Shown here: piece after piece, positions 55,770-64,000 of the stretch
Layout of the letters: each line of letters starts with the position of its first letter
Numbering within the stretch: position 1 is the first letter of the stretch
DNA from: Betaproteobacteria bacterium
Lineage (GTDB): Bacteria > Pseudomonadota > Gammaproteobacteria > Burkholderiales > Rhodocyclaceae
Direction: 5' to 3'
Assembly: GCA_028065725.1 (NCBI GenBank)
Contig: JAPTVL010000173.1
Location: 1-64,000, forward strand
DNA length: 64,000 nucleotides
The notes under the pieces: generated by a model
Databases searched by the model: none
What the model was told of the DNA's origin: nothing
What the model saw: only the letters and a program-made list of their open reading frames with translations
Made by a program: the position numbers and the translations under genes

Positions 55770-56836
55770 CAGCCGGCGGCGAACTTGCCATCGGGGGCGA
55801 TTGAGTCAAGGTGGCGGCCCTGCTCCTCGACGATCGCGATCAGGTCCAGGCGCTCGGCTTCGGCGATGCGGATATCATAGCGGCGCAGCAGGCGTGCGGC
55901 GCCGACCAGGGCCTTGCCGGCGACGTGGATGGTGGTTTCCAGGCTGGTCCCGGCACCGGGGGTTCCCTTGCGGGCCTGGCTCAGCACGGCGTAGGCCTCG
56001 CTGATCTGGCGCAGGTCGCGCAGGGTTTCCAAGTCCTCCTCGCTCCAGGCGCGCGGCGCCGCATGGATCGCGCAGAAGGAACCGATGACCTCGCCGTCGC
56101 GTGCGGTCAGCGGTACGCCGGCATAGGCGATGACGCCGAGGTCTCTCACCGCCAGGTTGTTCTTCAGCGCCGGATGGTCGTTGGCATCGCGCACCACGAG
56201 TTCGTCGCGGCTGCTCACCACCCACTGGCAGAAGGAATGTGACAGCCGCGTCTGGCGCGCCCCGGCCCAGGGTTCGGCGAGTCCGGTCTGGCTCTTGAAG
56301 AACTGGCGATCCTTGTCCACCAGCGAGACCAGCGCCGACCCCGCGCCGAGCAGGCGCGACGCCAGGCGCGTCAGCCGGTCGAAGGCTTCCTCGGGCGGCG
56401 TGTCGAGCAGGGCGGTGTCATGCAGGGCGGCGATGCGCTGCGGGCGTTCGATCTCCTCGGCCGGCGCCAGCGTGAAATCCAGGGATTGCAGCTCGTTGCG
56501 CGTCACGGCCGCCTGCGCCGCGTCGGCCGTCAGGGGCGGCGCGAGGCATTCCTGGGCGCCGGCGGCGATGAAGGCCGCGGCATCCTCGGTAGTGAGCATG
56601 ACGATCGGAATGTTGCTGGTGAAGGCATTGCAGCGGATGCGCTTCAAGGCGGCCTTGCCGCCGCCGCCGGCAAGCCGGCTGTTGATCAGCACCGCGTCGG
56701 GAAGAAACTTGCGCGCGACCACGGGTGCCTCGATCGCGTCGGCGGCGATGAAGACCTCGATACCGCGTTCCCGCAACTGCCGCGCCAGCGGCGTAGACAC
56801 GGCGACGTCGCTTTCCGCCAGCAGAATCTTGCTCAT
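55769..56836 (-). CDS. Pseudo-receiver/GAF-domain protein
   Basis: 355 residues. Residues 1-115 look like a response-regulator receiver (MSKILLAESDVAVSTPLARQL, then VMLTTEDAA), but the phospho-acceptor aspartate is replaced by Asn (AVLINSRL), so it probably cannot be phosphorylated. Residues 150-310 form a GAF domain (RLASRLLGAGSALVSLVDKDRQFFKS, AYAGVPLTARDGEVIGSFCAI). C-terminal helices follow. No output domain is visible, so it may sense a ligand and act by binding. Start ATG 56836 has GGGAGAGCAGG upstream. Confidence 0.85.
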   Translation of the reverse strand: MSKILLAESDVAVSTPLARQLRERGIEVFIAADAIEAPVVARKFLPDAVLINSRLAGGGGKAALKRIRCNAFTSNIPIVMLTTEDAAAFIAAGAQECLAPPLTADAAQAAVTRNELQSLDFTLAPAEEIERPQRIAALHDTALLDTPPEEAFDRLTRLASRLLGAGSALVSLVDKDRQFFKSQTGLAEPWAGARQTRLSHSFCQWVVSSRDELVVRDANDHPALKNNLAVRDLGVIAYAGVPLTARDGEVIGSFCAIHAAPRAWSEEDLETLRDLRQISEAYAVLSQARKGTPGAGTSLETTIHVAGKALVGAARLLRRYDIRIAEAERLDLIAIVEEQGRHLDSIAPDGKFAAG

Positions 56837-56929
56837 TGCCTGCTCTCCCTTTTTATGGGAGGACATGTTCGGCCATTGCCGAAAAAAAGGCAACGGCCCG
56901 CCGCACGGCGGCGCCGGCAGTGGTCCGGC

Positions 56930-58096
56930 TTAAAGGCCGGCGTCGTCTCTCAGCGCAGCGGCCTTGTCGGTCGCCTCCCAGGTGAACTCCGGCTCGTCGC
57001 GGCCGAAGTGGCCGTAGGCGGCGGTCTTTTCGTAAATCGGGCGCAGCAGGTTGAGCATGGTGACGATGCCCTTCGGCCGCAGGTCGAAATGCTTCTTCAC
57101 CAGCTCGGCGATGGTGGCGTCGGCGATCTTGCCGGTGCCTTGCGTGGTGACCCAGACCGAGGTCGGCTCGGCAACGCCGATGGCGTAGGAAATCTGCACC
57201 AGGCACTTGCTGGCCAGCCCCGCGGCGACGATGTTCTTCGCCACGTAGCGGCCGGCATAGGCGGCGGAACGGTCGACCTTCGACGGATCCTTGCCGGAGA
57301 AGGCGCCGCCGCCGTGGGGTGCGGCACCACCGTAGGTGTCGACGATGATCTTGCGCCCGGTCAGGCCGCAGTCGCCCTGCGGGCCGCCGACGACGAAGCG
57401 GCCGGTGGGATTCACCAGGTACTTGATCTCGCCCTTGACCAGTTCCTTGGGCAGCATCGGCTTGATGATTTCCTCGATCACGGCTTCGCGGATCTGCGGC
57501 AGTTCGATGTCGGGTGCATGCTGGGTGGATACGACGACGGTGTCGATCGAATGCGCCTTGCCGTCCTGGTAGCGGATGGTGACCTGCGACTTGGCGTCGG
57601 GGCGCAGCCAGGGCAGGCGGCCGTCGCGGCGCAGCATCGACTGGCGCTCGACCAGGCGGTGCGACAAATAGATCGGCAGCGGCATCAGCACCGGGGTTTC
57701 GTCGCAGGCGTAGCCGAACATCAGGCCCTGGTCGCCGGCACCCTGGTTCAGGTTGTCGTCGTAGGCCTTGTTCACGCCCTGGGCAATGTCCGGGCTCTGC
57801 TTGTCGTAGGCCACCAGCACGGCGCAGCCCTTGTAGTCGATGCCGTATTCGGTGTTGTCGTAGCCGATGCGCTTCAGCACGTTGCGCGCGACGCCGATGT
57901 AATCGACGTTGGCGTTGGTCGTGATCTCGCCGGCGAGCACCACCAGGCCGGTGTTGCACAGCGTCTCGGCGGCGACGCGGGAATGCGGATCCTGCGCCAG
58001 GATGGCGTCGAGGATGGCATCGGAAATCTGGTCGGAAACCTTGTCCGGGTGACCTTCGGAAACCGATTCCGAGGTGAAGAAATACTCTTGTGCCAT
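56930..58096 (-). CDS. metK: S-adenosylmethionine synthetase
   Basis: 388 residues (normal). Motifs [35 protein letters not shown] and [16 protein letters not shown] are intact. It makes SAM from methionine and ATP. A leader with a terminator-like hairpin lies 24 bp upstream of the start, so expression may be attenuated. Ribosome site GGAGCAGGAC. Confidence 0.98.
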   Translation of the reverse strand: MAQEYFFTSESVSEGHPDKVSDQISDAILDAILAQDPHSRVAAETLCNTGLVVLAGEITTNANVDYIGVARNVLKRIGYDNTEYGIDYKGCAVLVAYDKQSPDIAQGVNKAYDDNLNQGAGDQGLMFGYACDETPVLMPLPIYLSHRLVERQSMLRRDGRLPWLRPDAKSQVTIRYQDGKAHSIDTVVVSTQHAPDIELPQIREAVIEEIIKPMLPKELVKGEIKYLVNPTGRFVVGGPQGDCGLTGRKIIVDTYGGAAPHGGGAFSGKDPSKVDRSAAYAGRYVAKNIVAAGLASKCLVQISYAIGVAEPTSVWVTTQGTGKIADATIAELVKKHFDLRPKGIVTMLNLLRPIYEKTAAYGHFGRDEPEFTWEATDKAAALRDDAGL

Positions 58097-58110
58097 TTGT
58101 CCTGCTCCAG

Positions 58111-58153
58111 AAACAAAAACGCCCCGCAACATGGCGAGGCCGGCTATGGGGCG
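58111..58153 (-). promoter_or_regulatory. Possible transcription attenuator in the metK leader
   Basis: On the minus strand CGCCCC pairs with GGGGCG (58153-58148 with 58125-58120) around a 22-nt loop and is followed by TTTTTGTTT. It lies between the likely promoter and metK. This is terminator-like; which RNA or protein senses SAM is not evident and no SAM riboswitch consensus was found by eye. Confidence 0.45.
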
Positions 58154-58356
58154 GGAGCAGGCGACGCTTTAGCGATATTTGTTTTCCGACCGCCGATTTT
58201 CGTCAGGGTCTTCTCCGCCTCGCAAGTTGTCTTGTTAACTCGGCGGAACAGCACACATTCTAGGTCCGAACCGCCACCGCCGTCAATCGGGGTGCCGGCC
58301 AATGACCTTGCGCGGCGACCACCTGTTCCGCCGGCAATAGGCACTAAACTGCGGCC

Positions 58357-59595
58357 ATGCCCTGGCTGCTCCAGTTCTGCGCCGCACGCGCCGCCTTCGC
58401 CACGATGTTCACCGCCTGGTCGGCGGTGTTGCCGCTGCTGCGCGCCGACTGGCAGATCAGCGCCTGGCAGGCCGGCATGGTGCAATCGGCCTATCACGTC
58501 GGTTTCCTGGTGTCGCTGTTTTCGGTCGGTTTCCTCTCTGACCGCTATGGCGCGCGCCGCATCTACCTGGTGACCGGCGTCGCCGCGGTGGTCAGCGGTC
58601 TGCTGTTCGCGCTGTTTGCCGACGGCTTCGTCTCCGCCTTGCTGCTCTACGGACTCACCGGCCTGTGTTCGGGTGGTTCCTACACGCCGGGGCTGGCCAT
58701 CGTCGCCCAGCGCATGAAGGAACGCCAGGGTCGCGCGCTCGGCTACTACCTTGCCGCCGCCTCGCTCGGTTATGCCATCGGATTGCTGATCGCCAGCGCC
58801 ATGATTCCCATCGCCGGCTGGCGCGGCGCCTTCGTCGTCACCGCCTGTTTTCCGCTGCTGGGCATGGCGCTGGGCTGGCGTGCGCTGCGCGACGTGCCCA
58901 ATGTGGTCCATGCGCTGCCCGACGGCCACGGCAACCACAGCCGCCTGCTCGAAGTGGTGCGCAACAAGCCGGCGATGCTGTCGATCTGGGGCTACACCTT
59001 CCATGCCTGGGAACTGCTCGGGCTCTGGGCCTGGCTGCCGGCCTTCCTGGCTGCGGCAGCGGTTGCCGGCGGCACGGCGGGAACCCAGGCCGTCAGCCTC
59101 GGCGCCACGCTCTCCGCGCTGACCTATCTGGTGGCCGTGGTCGGCAGCGTGCTCGGCGGCTCGCTGTCGGATCGCCTCGGGCGCACCACGGTCACCCTGG
59201 CGATGTCGCTCGCCAGTCTGGCCTGCTCCTTCAGCTTCGGCTGGATGGTCGGCGCCCCGATGCTCCTGCTGGTCGCCGTGGCGATTTTCTACAACGTCAC
59301 CGGCGTCGGCGATTCCTCGATCCATTCGACCACGCTGACCGAACTCACCGATCCGCGCTACCTCGGCGCCGCTTATTCGCTGCGCTCGCTGCTCGGCTTC
59401 GGCGCTGGCGCGATTTCACCCTGGGTCTTCGGCCTGATGCTCGACTGGGGTCGCAGCGGCGGCAGCCTGCCCGATCACGTGGTGTGGGGTCTGGCCTGGT
59501 CGACGCTGGGTGTCGGCGGCCTGCTCGGGCCGGTGGCGATCTGGCGTCTACGGCGCATGCCCGAGGCGATCAAGCTGGCCGGCGGCAAACGCTAG
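58357..59595 (+). CDS. MFS transporter
   Basis: 412 residues, twelve membrane helices in two bundles. MFS motif A between TM2 and TM3: GFLSDRYGARRIYL; equivalent motif in the second half: GGSLSDRLGRTTVTL. Resembles cyanate/nitrate-nitrite-type permeases of the CynX/NNP-like branch. Substrate unknown. Convergent with lpxA (4-bp overlap). Confidence 0.88.
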   Translation: MPWLLQFCAARAAFATMFTAWSAVLPLLRADWQISAWQAGMVQSAYHVGFLVSLFSVGFLSDRYGARRIYLVTGVAAVVSGLLFALFADGFVSALLLYGLTGLCSGGSYTPGLAIVAQRMKERQGRALGYYLAAASLGYAIGLLIASAMIPIAGWRGAFVVTACFPLLGMALGWRALRDVPNVVHALPDGHGNHSRLLEVVRNKPAMLSIWGYTFHAWELLGLWAWLPAFLAAAAVAGGTAGTQAVSLGATLSALTYLVAVVGSVLGGSLSDRLGRTTVTLAMSLASLACSFSFGWMVGAPMLLLVAVAIFYNVTGVGDSSIHSTTLTELTDPRYLGAAYSLRSLLGFGAGAISPWVFGLMLDWGRSGGSLPDHVVWGLAWSTLGVGGLLGPVAIWRLRRMPEAIKLAGGKR

Positions 59596-60365
59596 CGGGT
59601 CGGATGGGCGAAGCCGCGGCGGCTAGCCGAGATGAAATCGGCGACTTCGCCGACTGCCGCGCTGTTCATGCCACGCATTTCGGTCAAGGCCTGTTCCAGC
59701 GGCACGCGCGAATAGAGCAGGCGGTAGGCATCTTTCAGGGCGCCGATCTCATCTTTGGAAAAGCCGTTGCGGCGCAGGCCGACCAGGTTGAGGCCGCGGG
59801 CGCGGCCGGGGTTGCCGTCGGTGATGCAGAAGGGCAGCGCATCCTGCACCACCTTGGCCGAGAGTCCGACCATTGCGTTGCGGCCGATGCGGCAGAACTG
59901 GTGCACCGTGACGGCGGCCGAGATGAAGGCGCGGTCATGCACCACGACTTCGCCGGCGATGCCGGCGGTGTTGGCCATTACCACCTGGTTGCCGACGATG
60001 CAGTCGTGGGCAACATGGCTGTAGGCCATCAGGAAGCAGCCCTTGCCGAGGCGTGTGGCGCTGCCCTCGCGCGAGCCGCGATGCACCGTGACGCCCTCGC
60101 GCAGCCAGTTGTCCTCGCCGATCTCGGTATAGGACAGGCAATCCGACTTGAACTTGAAGTCCTGCGGGTCGCCGCCGATCACGGCATGCTCGGCGATGCG
60201 GGTGCGCGCGCCGATCCGGGTGTGGCGCTTGACCACCGCATGCGCGGCGATTTCGCAGCCATCGCCGAGCACCACGTCCTCCTCGATCACGGCGAAGGGG
60301 CCGATGCACACGCCGGCACCCAGTTTCGCGTCCGCGGCGATGACGGCGCTGGCGTGAATAGTCAT
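59592..60365 (-). CDS. lpxA: Acyl-ACP-UDP-sugar O/N-acyltransferase (LpxA)
   Basis: 257 residues, left-handed beta helix of hexapeptides followed by a C-terminal helical domain. The catalytic His is in YSHVAHDCIVGN. The residue at E. coli Gly173 (MVGG) is Leu here (MVGL), a position that sets acyl chain length; bulky residues there favour short 3-hydroxyacyl chains (about C10). Overlaps gnnB by 4 bp. Unlike the usual lpxD-fabZ-lpxA-lpxB locus, it is joined to gnnB-gnnA, as in Acidithiobacillus and Leptospira, so its substrate may be UDP-GlcNAc3N. Confidence 0.92.
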   Translation of the reverse strand: MTIHASAVIAADAKLGAGVCIGPFAVIEEDVVLGDGCEIAAHAVVKRHTRIGARTRIAEHAVIGGDPQDFKFKSDCLSYTEIGEDNWLREGVTVHRGSREGSATRLGKGCFLMAYSHVAHDCIVGNQVVMANTAGIAGEVVVHDRAFISAAVTVHQFCRIGRNAMVGLSAKVVQDALPFCITDGNPGRARGLNLVGLRRNGFSKDEIGALKDAYRLLYSRVPLEQALTEMRGMNSAAVGEVADFISASRRGFAHPTR

Positions 60366-61465
60366 GTGAGGGCCTGGCGGATCGCGCCGACGATGTGGCG
60401 GATCTGGTCGTTCTTCAGCATCGGCGAGATCGGCAGCGACAGGCAGCGCTGGGCGACGCGTTCGGTGACCGGCAGGCGCACGGCGCCGTGGGTGGCGGCG
60501 AACATTTCCTGCTGGTGCAGCGGCACCGGGTAATACACGGCGCAGGCGATGCCGGACTCGCCCAGCACCTTCTGGATCACGTCGCGCCGGTCGGAAAGAA
60601 TCGTGTACTGGTGATAGACGTGGCGGCCATGGCCGTCGGCGAAGGGCGTTTCGACCAGGCCCGCCAGTTGCTCGTTGTAGGAGTCGGCGATGGCGCGACG
60701 GCGATCGTTGAAATGGTCGAGGCGCTTGAGCTTGATGCGCAGGATCACTGCCTGGATTTCGTCGAGCCGCGAGTTGTAGCCGAGCACGTGGTGATGGTAG
60801 CGCACGCGCGAACCGTGGCTGGCCAGCACCCGCAGTTCCGCCGCCAGCTGGTCGTCGTCGGTCAGCATCAGGCCGCCGTCGCCGAAGGCCGAGAGGTTCT
60901 TCGAAGGGTAGAAGGAAGTGCAGCCGATGTCGCCGTAGGCGCCCGACTTGCGTCCGGCGTAGTCGGCGCCGAAGGACTGCGCGGCATCCTCGATCAGCTT
61001 CAGGCCGTGTTTTTCGCAGAGCGCCTTGAGCGGCGCCAGATGCACCGGCTGGCCAAACAGATGCACCGGCACGATGGCCTTCGTGCGCGGCGTGATCGCG
61101 GCTTCCACCTGGTCGAGATCGAGGTTGAAGCTGCGCGGATCAATGTCGACGAACACCGGTTTGGCGCCGCACATGAGCACGGTCGAGGCGGTGGCGACGA
61201 AAGTGAAGGGTGTGGTGATGACCTCGTCGCCCGGACCCAGGCCTATGGCACGTAGCGCGATCAGCAGCGCATCGGTACCCGAGGCGCAGGAAATCGCGTG
61301 CTTGACGCCGGCATAGGCAGCGGCTTCGGCCTCGAAGGCCTTGACGTTGGGCCCGCCGATGTACTGGCAGGCGGCCAGCGCTGCCATCACGGCGGGTTCG
61401 ATTTCGTCCTTCAGCAAGGCGTATTCGGCCTTGAGGTCAAGCATCGGGATGTTGTTCATGGACAT
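60362..61465 (-). CDS. gnnB: PLP aminotransferase, probable GnnB
   Basis: 367 residues, DegT/DnrJ/EryC1/StrS fold. PLP lysine in TSFYPSKNLSAFGDGG and the IEDAAQSFGA aspartate motif; typical size. These enzymes aminate 3- or 4-keto nucleotide sugars. Because the next gene is a Gfo/Idh oxidoreductase and lpxA follows, it is most likely GnnB, converting UDP-3-keto-GlcNAc to UDP-GlcNAc3N with glutamate. Overlaps lpxA by 4 bp. Confidence 0.85.
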   Translation of the reverse strand: MSMNNIPMLDLKAEYALLKDEIEPAVMAALAACQYIGGPNVKAFEAEAAAYAGVKHAISCASGTDALLIALRAIGLGPGDEVITTPFTFVATASTVLMCGAKPVFVDIDPRSFNLDLDQVEAAITPRTKAIVPVHLFGQPVHLAPLKALCEKHGLKLIEDAAQSFGADYAGRKSGAYGDIGCTSFYPSKNLSAFGDGGLMLTDDDQLAAELRVLASHGSRVRYHHHVLGYNSRLDEIQAVILRIKLKRLDHFNDRRRAIADSYNEQLAGLVETPFADGHGRHVYHQYTILSDRRDVIQKVLGESGIACAVYYPVPLHQQEMFAATHGAVRLPVTERVAQRCLSLPISPMLKNDQIRHIVGAIRQALT

Positions 61466-61470
61466 GGGCT

Positions 61471-62457
61471 TCAGGAAAGGGAATTCTGGCGCGCGGCGAT
61501 CATGCGGTCGATCTCGAGCGCGACGGCCAGCGCATCGCGGCCCTCGCGGCCGCTGACCACGGGCGGGGTGCCGTTCTTCACGGCAGCGACGAAGGCTTCG
61601 ATTTCGGTCATCAGTGCATCGCCGGGGGGCTGCTGGACGCTTTCGGTGTCGATCGGCTCCTCGCCTTCGACCAAGGCTTCGCGCCTTTTGCTGATGCCGA
61701 TGCGGCGGTCGCCGAAATCGACCGAAATGTATTCGTGGTGCTGGAATACGCGCAGGCGACGCAGGCTGGCGGTCGAGGTGCGGCTGGCGGTCAGGTTGGC
61801 GACGCAGCCGTTGGCGAACTCGATGCGCGCGTTGGCGATGTCGATGCCGTCGGTCAGTACCGAGACGCCCGAGGCGCGCAGGTCGGTGACCGGGCTGGCC
61901 ACCAGCGGCAGAATCAGGTCGAGATCGTGGATCATCAGGTCGAGCACCACCGAAACGTCGATGCCGCGCGCCTTGAACGGCGCCATGCGATGCGCCTCGA
62001 TGAACACCGGGTGCGTGAACTTGTCCTTGACCGCCAGCCAGGCCGGATTGAAGCGCTCGAGGTGGCCGACCTGCAGCACGAGCTTTTTGGCATCGGCCAG
62101 CGCGATCAGTTCGTCGGCCTGCGCCACGGTCACCGTGATCGGCTTTTCGGCCAGCACATGCGCGCCGGCGGCCAGGCAGTCGCGGGCCACGGCGTGATGG
62201 GTTTCGGTGGTGCTGGCGACCGAGACGAGGTCGACTTGCGCGCTGTTGGCACCGGTGGCGCCGAGCAACTCGCGATAATTGGTGAAGGCCGCGACGCCGA
62301 GCTCTTTCGCTACGCGCTGCGCGGTTTCCGGGTGCGCATCCACCACGCCGACCAGTTCCACGCCGCGGTTCGCAGCACTGAGCGCGGCATACTTCTGGGC
62401 GTGAAAGCGGCCCAGGTAGCCGACGCCGATTACGGCTGCACGCAGTTTCTTGGTCAT
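61471..62457 (-). CDS. gnnA: Gfo/Idh/MocA oxidoreductase, probable GnnA
   Basis: 328 residues. N-terminal Rossmann motif AVIGVGYLGRFHAQKY, the AEKPIT catalytic lysine region (HVLAEKPITV) and the C-terminal sheet domain with HDLDLIL. GnnA oxidises C3 of UDP-GlcNAc with NAD. It lies 5 bp upstream of gnnB and in a three-gene unit with lpxA. Alternative: a WlbA/WbpB-type oxidoreductase for O-antigen; the lpxA linkage favours lipid A. Confidence 0.82.
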   Translation of the reverse strand: MTKKLRAAVIGVGYLGRFHAQKYAALSAANRGVELVGVVDAHPETAQRVAKELGVAAFTNYRELLGATGANSAQVDLVSVASTTETHHAVARDCLAAGAHVLAEKPITVTVAQADELIALADAKKLVLQVGHLERFNPAWLAVKDKFTHPVFIEAHRMAPFKARGIDVSVVLDLMIHDLDLILPLVASPVTDLRASGVSVLTDGIDIANARIEFANGCVANLTASRTSTASLRRLRVFQHHEYISVDFGDRRIGISKRREALVEGEEPIDTESVQQPPGDALMTEIEAFVAAVKNGTPPVVSGREGRDALAVALEIDRMIAARQNSLS

Positions 62458-62586
62458 GACGTGGAAATCAGAGGGGTGGCTTGAGGTACGGACAGTAGGC
62501 GATAATTCTACTTGCTTTAGTTCCGGCTCAAGGCCCGCCAACCCGGCAAGCCCCTTTGAACCCGCCTCCTGATCCGCTCTCCGTCG

Positions 62587-63447
62587 ATGTCATCCCTGCT
62601 CCCGATGGTCTTCAAAGCCCTGGCCCGCCTGCCGCTGCCGCTGCTGCACAACCTCGGCGCGTTGGCCGGCTGGCTGGCGTGGCTGTTGTCGGCGAGCTAC
62701 CGGCGCAATTTCTCGGTGCAGATCGAGCAGGCCGGGATGAGCCAGGCCAAGACCGCGGCGATTGCCGAGGCCGGCAAGGCGCTGCTGGAATTGCCGAAAA
62801 TCTGGCTGCGTGCGCAGGACGAAGTGGTCGGGCGCGTGGTCAGGGTGTCCGGCTGGGAACTGGTCGAAGACGCCTGGCGCGAAGGCCGCGGCATCCTGTT
62901 CCTGACGCCGCATCTCGGCTGCTTCGAAATCTCCGCCCAGTACTATGCATCGCAGCGGCCAATGACCGTGCTCTATCGCCGGCCCAAGCAGGACTGGCTG
63001 GCGCCGCTGATCGAGGGAGGGCGCGGCGCGAATCTGACGCTGGCGCCGGCCGACCTGTCGGGCGTGCGCCGCCTGTTGAAGGCGCTGAAGCGCGGCGAGG
63101 CGGTCGGCATCTTGCCCGATCAGGTGCCCGGCAACGGCGAGGGTATCTGGCTGCCCTTCTTCGGCCGCCCGGCCTACACCATGACGCTGGCGGCGCGGCT
63201 GGCCGAAACCGGGGCCACGGTATTGCTGGCCTACGCCGAACGCCTGCCTTACGGCGCCGGCTTCCACCTCAAGCTGTATCCGCTGGCGGCGCCGCTGGCC
63301 GGCGACCTCGTGCAGCGCGCGACGCAACTCAACCGCGAACTGGAAACGCTGATCCGGCATTGCCCCGACCAGTACCTCTGGGGCTACAACCGCTACAAGG
63401 TGCCGGCGGGAGTGGAGCCGCCTCCCGGGGACGATCCGCGCTCATGA
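62587..63447 (+). CDS. lpxL: Lipid A acyltransferase (LpxL/HtrB family)
   Basis: 286 residues. TM-like N-terminus, conserved HxxxxE-type motif TPHLGCFEISAQY, and DQVPGNGEGIWLPFFGRPAYTM as in LpxL/LpxM. It adds a secondary acyl chain to lipid A at the membrane. A second, related gene begins at 63900; between them is an IS630 fragment. It is divergent from gnnA with about 130 bp between, so promoters share that interval. Confidence 0.93.
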   Translation: MSSLLPMVFKALARLPLPLLHNLGALAGWLAWLLSASYRRNFSVQIEQAGMSQAKTAAIAEAGKALLELPKIWLRAQDEVVGRVVRVSGWELVEDAWREGRGILFLTPHLGCFEISAQYYASQRPMTVLYRRPKQDWLAPLIEGGRGANLTLAPADLSGVRRLLKALKRGEAVGILPDQVPGNGEGIWLPFFGRPAYTMTLAARLAETGATVLLAYAERLPYGAGFHLKLYPLAAPLAGDLVQRATQLNRELETLIRHCPDQYLWGYNRYKVPAGVEPPPGDDPRS

Positions 63448-63504
63448 TCCGGGCTGCCAGCCCGGGGCGTTCCTTACTGGCGCCCTTACTGCGAAATATG
63501 CAAG

Positions 63505-63777
63505 GTGCTCGCGCTCCTGTTCCTGCCGCCATACCGCCCACGGTTGGCGTCCATCGAGCGGGTCCGGAAACTTGCTCGCCGGATGGTGACGTACAACCCT
63601 TTCCTCGCTACGTTGAACGAATTGCTTGCCGCGGTCGGCGCAGCCTTTGCCCGCTGGCGGAAACCCAATGCTGCGCTGCGAAGGTTATGCGGCACTATTC
63701 AAGGCGCTATGTTCAAAGCTGTCGGCGTGTTCAAGACTGACCAGTTTTGCACGACGGCTGAGCTCCAAAACTGTTGA
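63505..63777 (+). pseudogene. IS630-family transposase, C-terminal remnant
   Basis: A frame of 90 codons whose first 65 (LPPYRPRLASIERVRKLARRMVTYN…LRRLCGTIQ) match the DDE-endonuclease C-terminus of IS630 transposases, with the catalytic Glu in IERVRK. No N-terminal DDE part, start codon or terminal repeats are visible, so it is a dead fragment. It sits in the 450-bp gap between the two lipid A acyltransferase genes and may have separated them. Confidence 0.75.
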
Positions 63778-63899
63778 TCTTCCATGCACCGCACAGCAGA
63801 CTGGCAGGATAATCCTCGTTTGCCGCCGTTTCGAAACCCCGATGTTCGCACAATCCACCAAATTCCCGTTTGCCCCGTCCCGTCCGCGGCCAGCCTGAC

Positions 63900-64000
63900 G
63901 TGACCCGCCTCGTCCTTGCGCTCATGTGGCTGCTGCACTGGCTGCCTTTGCCGGCGCTGGCCGTGCTCGGCCGCGGCCTCGGCCTGGCGCTCTACGCCCT
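63900..64000 (+). CDS. Second lipid A acyltransferase, 3' end outside window
   Basis: The frame from GTG 63900 runs to the window end (33 codons). The sequence TRLVLALMWLLHWLPLPALAV then GRGLGLALYAL is the hydrophobic N-terminus typical of LpxL/LpxM proteins. It would supply the second secondary acyl chain. Only the start is visible, so its identity rests on N-terminal similarity and position. Confidence 0.7.
   Translation, partial: MTRLVLALMWLLHWLPLPALAVLGRGLGLALYA

Noticed and set aside
58097..58356. SAM-I or SAH riboswitch before metK
   Set aside because: No matching consensus found by eye; kept only as a possible attenuator.

Overview
The window is GC-rich bacterial chromosome, packed with overlapping ATGA/GTGA-coupled genes. 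Gene content (acetoacetyl-CoA synthetase, DUF4212/DUF485 symporter pairs, BPSS1780 and NnrU families, HrcA/CIRCE-controlled groESL, TtcA, RsfS-RlmH-Maf-RNase G operon) suggests a respiratory betaproteobacterium, probably Rhodocyclales-like. That placement is inferred from gene types, not from a marker phylogeny.

Layout. 1-6.9 kb is a selenocysteine locus: selA, selB and selC (tRNA-Sec) follow a thioredoxin-fold gene whose reading frame is interrupted by one in-frame UGA. That UGA forms a UGAC (UxxC) redox motif and is followed at the right distance by a hairpin with the features of a bacterial SECIS. A GcvH/LbpA-like lipoyl protein, a DsrE-like protein, a zinc-ribbon protein and MobA follow. 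7-14.4 kb holds a FecR-domain protein, a TM2 protein, a DUF3616 protein, a Tat-exported IorAB-type molybdenum hydroxylase, a cytochrome c lipoprotein and a zinc metallopeptidase.

14.5-17.2 kb is the most unusual part. A complete group II intron (about 2.6 kb, minus strand, RT-HNH protein, recognisable domains V and VI) interrupts a tRNA-Gly(CCC) gene in its anticodon stem. The intron itself carries a second, intact and sequence-divergent tRNA-Gly(CCC) gene between its 5' RNA domains and its protein gene. EBS1 in the intron matches the tRNA target exactly.

17.2-24.5 kb is one long minus-strand operon for RNA and ribosome maintenance and cofactors (small ORF-tcdA-folM-ttcA-BPSS1780-nadD-rsfS-rlmH-maf-rng), which reads into the split tRNA gene. 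tRNA-Phe precedes it. 24.7-40.3 kb holds two acetate/carboxylate symporter operons, each preceded by GTAAG direct repeats at helical spacing, and a TctD/TctE-like two-component pair that is the likely regulator. Between them lie a Cache-Ser/Thr kinase and a GH15-otsB-otsA operon with a membrane-anchored trehalose-6-phosphate synthase. 40.5-42.7 kb is groESL with a perfect CIRCE.

42.8-58 kb contains an antiporter/USP operon divergent from a MASE1 kinase and FixJ-like regulator, a damaged J-domain gene, NnrU, flavin reductase-acetoacetyl-CoA synthetase, PBP4, several small proteins, glutathione peroxidase, a pseudo-receiver/GAF protein and metK behind a possible attenuator. 58.3-64 kb ends with an MFS transporter and a lipid A cluster: lpxA-gnnB-gnnA and two lipid A acyltransferases separated by an IS630 remnant. 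It predicts lipid A built on diaminoglucose.
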